Source of the DNA: Aquimarina sp. | GTDB lineage: Bacteria; Bacteroidota; Bacteroidia; Flavobacteriales; Flavobacteriaceae | DNA: 7,824 bases | Assembly (NCBI GenBank): GCA_011524575.1 | Contig: WTKB01000362.1 | Location: 1 to 7,824, forward strand | Direction: 5' to 3' | In this document: piece by piece, positions 1-4,391 of the stretch | Position numbering within the stretch: the first letter of the stretch is position 1 | How the letters are laid out: each line of letters opens with the position of its first letter | Translations under genes and position numbers: made by a program | The notes under the pieces: model-generated | Databases searched by the model: none | What the model was told of the DNA's origin: nothing | Seen by the model: only the letters and a program-made list of their open reading frames with translations

Positions 1-132
1 TTACAATTTAATTAAAAACAAAGGTTACATTTTAAAAACTATACATCTATTTCTAATTTATTTAGACAAAAAACAGATTATAAAGATTAATTGACTTGGA
101 TTCAAAAAATAAATGCAACTTTAGTAAAAAAC

Positions 133-206
133 CCAAGACTTATTTTTTAGGTTTTCCAATTTATTCCTGCAACAAAGCCGTTTGTATCCCCTTTAAAAAA
201 GCTTTA
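133..206 (+). repeat. Diverged copy 0 of the dispersed palindromic repeat
   Basis: The right half, TTTGTATCCCCTTTAAAAAAG followed by CTTTA read without the last bases, closely matches the right arm of the long copy at 1528-1692 (TTTGTATTCCCTTTAAACAAG minus its final base, then CTCTA). The inner segment TTATTCCTGCAAC is a decayed version of the conserved CTACTTCCTGTAAT. The left arm (about 134-149) is only weakly complementary to the right arm. It is the most degraded member in the window, so its boundaries are approximate. It has the same orientation as the other copies. Confidence 0.5.
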
Positions 207-266
207 AATTTAAAGATATTACAAATTAATATAACCAATTATGAATAAAAAGATTCAAAGAAGTGG

Positions 267-295
267 TTTATAAAAGGCTTTAAAAACTATCTTTG
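267..295 (+). promoter_or_regulatory. Putative Bacteroidota-type promoter for dnaN
   Basis: TATCTTTG at 288-295 matches the Bacteroidota -7 consensus TAnnTTTG exactly. TTTA at 267-270, 17 bases upstream, is a three-of-four match to the -33 element TTTG. A start site a few bases after 295 would leave a leader of only about 10 A-rich bases before the dnaN ATG at 313. That fits a phylum that rarely uses Shine-Dalgarno pairing. The call rests on motif match and position only. Confidence 0.55.
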
Positions 296-312
296 CAAAA
301 AAAATATGAAAA

Positions 313-1428
313 ATGAATTTTATAGTATCTAGTGGAATATTATTAAAACAATTACAAATAATTGGTGGTGTTATTGGAAACAGCAATAACACACAACCTA
401 TATTAAATCATTTTTTATTCAAAATTGAAGACTCCATACTAAAAGTAGCTGCTTCAGATTTAGAATCAACTATATCTACAAAAATAACTGTCCAAGCAAA
501 TCAAGACTTGAGTATTGCCGTTCCTGCAAAGCTTCTCTTAGATATTCTAAAAACCTTTCCAGATCAACCGCTTACTTTTGAAGTTTTAGAAAACTATACT
601 GTTAAAATTACTTCTACAAATGGTAGCTACTCCTTAGCTTATGCTAGTGCAGAAGAATTTCCAGAAAATATTGAACTAGAGCAAACAAGTAATGTCGTAT
701 TGCCTGCACATGTACTTGCTAATGGTATTCAAAAAACATTATTTGCCACTGGTAACGACGAACATCGTCCTATAATGTGCGGAGTGTTTTTTCAGTTCTT
801 TACAGATAGAGTAACTTTTGTTTCAACAGATGCTCACAAACTTGTAAAATACTGTCGTAAAGACTTAAGTGCTTCTGAAAATGCAGAATTTATTGTACCT
901 AAAAAACCTTTACAAATCATTAAAGGAATTCTTGCAACCGATGACACTGAGGTAAGCATTACATTTAATCAAACAAATGCTAAATTTACTTTTGAAGATA
1001 CTGAGATTATATGCCGATTAATCGATGGTAAGTTTCCAAACTATGAAGCCGTTATACCTAAAAACAACCCAAATATCCTCACAATGGATAGAAATTTGTT
1101 TTTAAGTTCTGTGAAACGTATTTCTATTTTCTCAAATCAAGCTACGCACCAAATCAATTTAAAGATTAATACTTCTGGACTTACGATTTATGCAGAGGAT
1201 ATTGATTTTTCTAATAAAGCAGAAGAAAGATTAGAGTGTAATTACCATGGTGACCCTATAGAAATTGGTTTTAACTCTCGTTTCTTTCAAGAAATGCTTA
1301 CAAATCTAAATACACAAAATATAGAATTAACAATGTCATCACCTAATAGAGCAGGTATCTTATCTCCTATAGATGGACTTGAGGAGGGAGAGGAAATCAC
1401 TATGTTAGTGATGCCTGTTAGCGTGTAA
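313..1428 (+). CDS. dnaN: DNA polymerase III subunit beta (sliding clamp)
   Basis: This encodes the ring-shaped homodimeric clamp that encircles DNA, tethers the replicative polymerase, and docks repair polymerases, MutS/MutL-type proteins and others through one hydrophobic pocket per subunit. At 371 residues it has normal length and should hold three clamp folds of about 120 residues each. The start MNFIVSSGILLKQLQ is typical of Bacteroidota clamps. Other family landmarks are EHRPIMCGVFF (150-160), STDAHKLVKY (171-180), the third-domain entry RLIDGKFPNYEAVIP (235-249), and the C-terminal MLVMPVSV (364-371), which corresponds to the pocket-lining MPM-type tail in Escherichia coli. The ATG at 313 gives the family N terminus; an earlier ATG at 306 is out of frame and stops after eight codons. 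A promoter-like sequence lies just upstream. No defect is visible. Confidence is very high. Confidence 0.98.
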   Translation: MNFIVSSGILLKQLQIIGGVIGNSNNTQPILNHFLFKIEDSILKVAASDLESTISTKITVQANQDLSIAVPAKLLLDILKTFPDQPLTFEVLENYTVKITSTNGSYSLAYASAEEFPENIELEQTSNVVLPAHVLANGIQKTLFATGNDEHRPIMCGVFFQFFTDRVTFVSTDAHKLVKYCRKDLSASENAEFIVPKKPLQIIKGILATDDTEVSITFNQTNAKFTFEDTEIICRLIDGKFPNYEAVIPKNNPNILTMDRNLFLSSVKRISIFSNQATHQINLKINTSGLTIYAEDIDFSNKAEERLECNYHGDPIEIGFNSRFFQEMLTNLNTQNIELTMSSPNRAGILSPIDGLEEGEEITMLVMPVSV

Positions 1429-1443
1429 CAAAATCTATTATGT

Positions 1444-1470
1444 AAAAAAATAAATATTTTTTTGTATTTT
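1444..1470 (+). terminator. Possible all-AT terminator hairpin after dnaN
   Basis: Sixteen bases after the dnaN stop, A7-TA (1444-1452) is followed by AA and then TA-T7 (1455-1463), a perfect 9-base inverted repeat whose 3' arm is itself a T tract, continuing as GTATTTT. It could act as a bidirectional intrinsic terminator of the A-tract/T-tract kind. A stem with no G-C pair is weak and could arise by chance in such AT-rich DNA, so confidence is low. Confidence 0.3.
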
Positions 1471-1527
1471 ATCTCGGTATTTTTTTGTGCATTTAATGTT
1501 TAAATTTTCAATTTAAAATTACAAACA

Positions 1528-1692
1528 TTAAGAGCTTATTTGAACTCACTACTTCCTGTAATACAAAATTTATGAACTTAGATCACTTTAAAAGGACTTA
1601 CATATCTCTCTAGGTATGTACATCATTTAAAAGTAAACCAAAATCTTAAACTTTTGTATTACAGTTTGTATTCCCTTTAAACAAGCTCTAAG
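1528..1692 (+). repeat. Copy 1, long form (~165 bp) of the dispersed palindromic repeat
   Basis: The element begins TTAAGAGCTTATTTGAACT and ends CCTTTAAACAAGCTCTAA, so its ends are inverted repeats. Just inside the left arm is the conserved ACTACTTCCTGTAAT. A second, perfect 13-base inverted pair sits inside: CTGTAATACAAAA at 1556-1568 and TTTTGTATTACAG at 1652-1664. Two further imperfect pairs follow inward (ACTTTAAAAGG against CATTTAAAAGT, and a central ACATATC against GGTATGT with one wobble at 1600-1619). The whole element can therefore fold end to end into one long hairpin. It lies 99 bases after the dnaN stop and ends 19 bases before the lipoprotein start. Confidence 0.85.
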
Positions 1693-1711
1693 CGACCTAA
1701 ATTTAATTATT

Positions 1712-2368
1712 ATGAAGAATTTTTTTTATCTGTGTATTTTAATACTTGCATTTACTAATTGCAAACCAAAAGAACCTCAAGTCCCAACCGTTTATGATTT
1801 TGGAAAAGTTAACAAGGAAGAAAGCTCTTATTATAATAAATTTTTTGATTTTAAAATATTCTTCAATCCGGCTTGGCATATCGATAATAGCCTAAAAAAA
1901 AATGACATCATTATTAATTCACTACCTAAAAATCTTGGTGGTGGAGAGTCTTTACCTGAAGGTCAGGTAGCAGCTTATCGTGTAAAAACGGCACATTTAC
2001 TACATGTTACCAAATACGAAAAGCTAAAACACAAAGGGCTTAATCCCTATATTTTAATAATGGCAGATAACCAAACTAAATTTTCAAACCCTGAGATAAA
2101 AACCACTCTGGAATACGTTAAATATTCTAAAGACTTTATCAAAAAACTGGCACCCAATTCAAAATCTGAACCTATAAGAGATGTCGTGATTAATGGTAAG
2201 CAATTTAAACTCCTAAGGACAATTATAAACCTAGGTGAATCAGGAAAAGTATACCAAGAATGCTATAGTATTAAAAAAAATGATTTTTTCTTAAATTTAA
2301 TTTTCTCACACCAAGATGAAAAGGATAAATATGAATTCAACGAAATTATAAAACATATTAAAATTTAG
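1712..2368 (+). CDS. Predicted lipoprotein of unknown function
   Basis: I do not recognise this 218-residue protein. Residues 1-16 form a short hydrophobic signal peptide after a lysine at position 2, ending in a relaxed lipobox (AFTNC) with the acylated cysteine predicted at C17. The following KPKEP has no acidic run of the surface-export type, so a periplasm-facing lipoprotein is the default inference. The mature part is lysine-rich and soluble, with no further membrane segment. The pattern YYNKFFDFKIFFNPAWHI (40-57), together with a C-terminal GKQFKLLRTII...FFLNLIF...NEIIKHIKI, resembles the beta-rich layout of PsbP/DcrB-like small lipoproteins; this is only a resemblance. The ATG at 1712 is right for the signal peptide. 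The gene is bracketed by the two longest repeat copies (1528-1692 and 2389-2477), which raises the possibility that it is a local insertion. Coding status is strong; function is open. Confidence 0.85.
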   Translation: MKNFFYLCILILAFTNCKPKEPQVPTVYDFGKVNKEESSYYNKFFDFKIFFNPAWHIDNSLKKNDIIINSLPKNLGGGESLPEGQVAAYRVKTAHLLHVTKYEKLKHKGLNPYILIMADNQTKFSNPEIKTTLEYVKYSKDFIKKLAPNSKSEPIRDVVINGKQFKLLRTIINLGESGKVYQECYSIKKNDFFLNLIFSHQDEKDKYEFNEIIKHIKI

Positions 2369-2388
2369 TGATTTACCCTCTTCAATTT

Positions 2389-2477
2389 TAGAGCTTATTT
2401 AAAGACACTACTTCCTATAACACAAAATTTTAAGAATTTAAATTACAGCTTGTATTTCGTTTAAAACAAGCTCTTAA
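2389..2477 (+). repeat. Copy 2, intermediate form (89 bp) of the dispersed palindromic repeat
   Basis: The left arm TAGAGCTTATTTAAAGA and right arm CGTTTAAAACAAGCTCTTAA are imperfect inverted repeats, with the outer AGAGCTT/AAGCTCT perfectly paired. The inner segment reads CACTACTTCCTATAAC, two changes from the common form. ACAAAATTTTAAGAATTTAAATTACAG, read in parts (2420s-2440s), keeps the inner segments seen in the long copy but lacks its middle. It starts 20 bases after the lipoprotein stop and ends 30 bases before the kdsD ATG. Confidence 0.8.
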
Positions 2478-2507
2478 GTAAAAAACTTTACTTTTCTCAT
2501 AAATATA

Positions 2508-3473
2508 ATGGACTATATAAAAATTGCCAAAAGAGTAATAGAAATAGAAAAAGAAGCACTATCAGGCATTCAAGATATATTTGATGACAACTTCAACAAA
2601 GCAACCGAATTACTTTTAAAAACTAAAGGAAAAGTTGTAGTAACTGGTATGGGGAAATCTGGATTAATTGGGCGTAAAATTGCGGCTTCATTTTCAAGTA
2701 CAGGTACACCTAGTTTTTTCTTACATCCTTCTGAAGCGCTACACGGAGACTTAGGAATGATTGATAAAAATGATAGTGTTTTAGCTATAGCAAATTCTGG
2801 AGAAACTCCTGAAATCCTTAAACTACTTCCTTACACAAAGGAGCACAATATCCCTGTAATCGCTATAACGAGTAAACCAAAATCAAGTTTAGCTCGGCAA
2901 GCAACGATACCTTTATGTATTGGGCAATTTGAAGAAGCATGCCCATTGAACTTAGCTCCAACAACTTCAAGTACCTTAACACTGGTTATGGGTGATGCTC
3001 TTATGGTAGCTCTTATGGAAGGACGTAACTTTAATGCTGATAATTTCTCCAAATTTCATCCAGCAGGAAATTTAGGAAAAAGACTTAGTAATAAGGTTAA
3101 AAATTACATGACGGAGGAGAAACTTCCTCTTATTACACCCACAGCTAAGATGAGTGAAGTCATTTTCATAATCAATCAAGGAAGGGCAGGAATTGGAATT
3201 GTAGGAACTCCAGACAAAGTGCTAGGTGTCATAACAGATGGTGATCTTCGAAGAGCTATCAATGAATATCAGGAAAAGTTCTTTAGTCTTACACCTGAAG
3301 ATATTATGACCTCCTCCCCTAAATATATTAAAAGTGATGAAAAGGCTACCTATGCTAAAAACCTAATGCACTCTAATCAAATCACGGTACTACTTGTTGG
3401 TAATCCGTCTAAACTTGAAGGAATTATAGAATTACATAAAATAGACTTAGCTCTTCCTAAGACAAGTGATTAA
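2508..3473 (+). CDS. kdsD: D-arabinose 5-phosphate isomerase (KdsD/KpsF family)
   Basis: The enzyme interconverts D-ribulose 5-phosphate and D-arabinose 5-phosphate, the first step to KDO for lipopolysaccharide core or capsule; it is cytosolic. The 321 residues hold an N-terminal SIS sugar-isomerase domain (about 35-170) and two CBS domains (about 200-258 and 266-318). Motifs include GMGKSGLIGRKIAASF (47-62), STGTPSFFLHPSEALHGDLG (64-83), ANSGETPEI (95-103) and PTTSSTLTLVMGDALMVAL (151-169). The four residues known as important in Escherichia coli KdsD (K59, E111, E152, H193) align at K50, E102, E143 and H184 with a constant offset of nine, so activity is expected. Length and start are normal; the ATG follows an A-rich leader. 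The phosphatase gene next to it also points to surface polysaccharide. Whether the paralogue name should be kdsD, gutQ or kpsF cannot be decided from sequence alone. Confidence 0.95.
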   Translation: MDYIKIAKRVIEIEKEALSGIQDIFDDNFNKATELLLKTKGKVVVTGMGKSGLIGRKIAASFSSTGTPSFFLHPSEALHGDLGMIDKNDSVLAIANSGETPEILKLLPYTKEHNIPVIAITSKPKSSLARQATIPLCIGQFEEACPLNLAPTTSSTLTLVMGDALMVALMEGRNFNADNFSKFHPAGNLGKRLSNKVKNYMTEEKLPLITPTAKMSEVIFIINQGRAGIGIVGTPDKVLGVITDGDLRRAINEYQEKFFSLTPEDIMTSSPKYIKSDEKATYAKNLMHSNQITVLLVGNPSKLEGIIELHKIDLALPKTSD

Positions 3474-3505
3474 GAGTTTGTTTAAAGGCTCTTTGACGCT
3501 CGGTA
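3471..3505 (+). repeat. Copy 3, truncated form of the dispersed palindromic repeat
   Basis: The left arm TAAGAGTTTGTTTAAAGG is intact and begins exactly at the kdsD stop codon (3471-3473). The normal inner segment and right arm are missing, replaced by CTCTTTGACGCTCGGTAATAA. AAGAG at 3472-3476 can still pair with CTCTT at 3489-3493, with TTT/AAA stacked inside and two bulged G, so a small hairpin is retained by a different 3' arm. The right boundary is uncertain; GGTAATA may be a remnant of the TGTAAT segment. Confidence 0.6.
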
Positions 3506-3523
3506 ATAAAAAAATAAAATACT

Positions 3524-4249
3524 ATGTTTTTTTTTAGAAAAACACCTCTTGCTGAAGCTTTTAATGGAAAAGTAGATATTCATAATCATCTCTTACCAGG
3601 TATTGATGACGGAGCTCCAAATCTTAAAACTTCCATAGAACTCCTTAAAAGTTATGATGAGTTAGGTATTCATAAAATTATAGCTACACCACATACTCTG
3701 GGCAAAAAACACCCTAATACCAAAGAAAGCATTGCAAATGCCCATGATATACTATCTAAATCTTTAGAACAAAACCAACTCGGTCATATAAACCTTAAAT
3801 TTGCTTCCGAGTATATGATTGATGAAGATTTTGAACCTTTTTTAAAAACTCCTGAAAATCTATTAACCTTCGCTGATAAATACATCCTAATAGAAATGTC
3901 CTATTTAGGAAAATCACAAAACTTTGAAACAGTACTATTTGAGCTGCAAAGCCAAGGTTACCAACCCATTTTGGCACATCCAGAAAGATATTTATATTTA
4001 AAAGATGACTATGAAAACTACTTAAACAATGGAGTTAAGTTTCAATTAAATGCACTTGCTACAGTTGGTTACTATGGAGCTAAAGTAAAAGAAAATGCAC
4101 TGCACTTACTAGATAAAGAATACTATACTTTTATAGGAACTGATATCCACCACCAAAGACACGTTGAAGCCTTTAAAAAAGGGAAAGTTTCTAAAAAAGT
4201 ATTTAATAAAATAATGGCTTTATCAGAAAACAATCAAAAATTGTGGTAA
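3524..4249 (+). CDS. PHP-domain tyrosine-protein phosphatase (CpsB/CapC/YwqE family)
   Basis: This 241-residue protein belongs to the metal-dependent PHP-fold phosphotyrosine phosphatases, which dephosphorylate bacterial tyrosine kinases controlling capsule or exopolysaccharide export. The visible metal-site motifs run through the whole length: VDIHNHLLPGIDDGA (17-31; H20, H22, D28), ATPHTLG (54-60; H57), SEYMID (95-100; E96), LAHPERY (150-156; H152) and GTDIHH (205-210; D207, H209). All the expected ligands are present, so it should be active. There is no signal peptide, so it is cytosolic. The family N terminus starts a few residues before VDIH with an FFKK-like stretch, supporting the ATG at 3524. 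Codons 2-4 are TTT TTT TTT, a run of nine T. It lies 50 bases after kdsD and may be co-transcribed with it. No cognate kinase lies in this window. It may be called a protein-tyrosine-phosphatase or a capsular biosynthesis protein in databases. Confidence 0.93.
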   Translation: MFFFRKTPLAEAFNGKVDIHNHLLPGIDDGAPNLKTSIELLKSYDELGIHKIIATPHTLGKKHPNTKESIANAHDILSKSLEQNQLGHINLKFASEYMIDEDFEPFLKTPENLLTFADKYILIEMSYLGKSQNFETVLFELQSQGYQPILAHPERYLYLKDDYENYLNNGVKFQLNALATVGYYGAKVKENALHLLDKEYYTFIGTDIHHQRHVEAFKKGKVSKKVFNKIMALSENNQKLW

Positions 4250-4299
4250 GAGCTTTTTTAAACTTACTACTTCCTGTAATCCCTTTAAACAAGCGCTAA
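4247..4299 (+). repeat. Copy 4, short form (~53 bp) of the dispersed palindromic repeat
   Basis: TAAGAGCTTTTTTAAACTT starts exactly at the phosphatase stop codon (4247-4249), continues with ACTACTTCCTGTAAT (4266-4280), and ends CCCTTTAAACAAGCGCTAA. The arms pair imperfectly (AGAGCTTT against AGCGCTTG read on the other strand). Compared with the long copy, the sequence runs straight from TGTAAT into CCCTTTAAAC, as if everything between TGTAAT and TGTATT had been deleted. No T tract follows, so it is not a textbook intrinsic terminator. Confidence 0.85.
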
Positions 4300-4391
4300 C
4301 TCAGCTTCATCATATCGCAATATTAACCTGTTTATTAATACAATATAAACGTAATAGTGTTTTATCAACTAACCTTTAAAAACAGCTTTTT

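Larger units (their letters stand above)
1..312. other. Non-coding AT-rich leader upstream of dnaN
   Basis: No reading frame here looks like protein on either strand. The longest open stretch at the left edge (frame 2, stopping near position 92) has junk-like AT-rich composition, and I do not accept it as the tail of an upstream gene. The segment holds a diverged copy of the dispersed palindromic repeat at about 133-206 and the putative dnaN promoter at 267-295. I see no RNA gene or other repeat in the first 130 bases. Confidence 0.6.

Noticed and set aside
2..94. Left-edge open frame as the tail of an upstream gene
   Set aside because: The 30-codon translation is composed almost entirely of I, K, L, N and Y, as AT-rich non-coding DNA gives, and I recognise no family; a gene tail cannot be supported.
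1660..1668. TACAGTTTG in copy 1 as a -7 promoter element for the lipoprotein gene
   Set aside because: The spacing is TA-N3-TTTG rather than N2, no -33 element lies at the right distance, and the sequence is explained by the inverted repeat.
2476..2493. AAGTAAA/TTTACTT hairpin just upstream of kdsD
   Set aside because: A seven-base, almost all A-T stem at the edge of repeat copy 2 is easily produced by chance; no T tract or known operator supports a role.
2831..3052. Minus-strand open frame of 73 codons inside kdsD
   Set aside because: It lies wholly within the conserved SIS domain of kdsD, has no family resemblance and is explained as an antisense shadow.
4330..4350. GTTTAT/ATAAAC inverted repeat upstream of polA as an operator
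   Set aside because: The six-base arms with a nine-base spacer in AT-rich DNA are too weak, and no convincing TAnnTTTG promoter lies nearby to anchor it.
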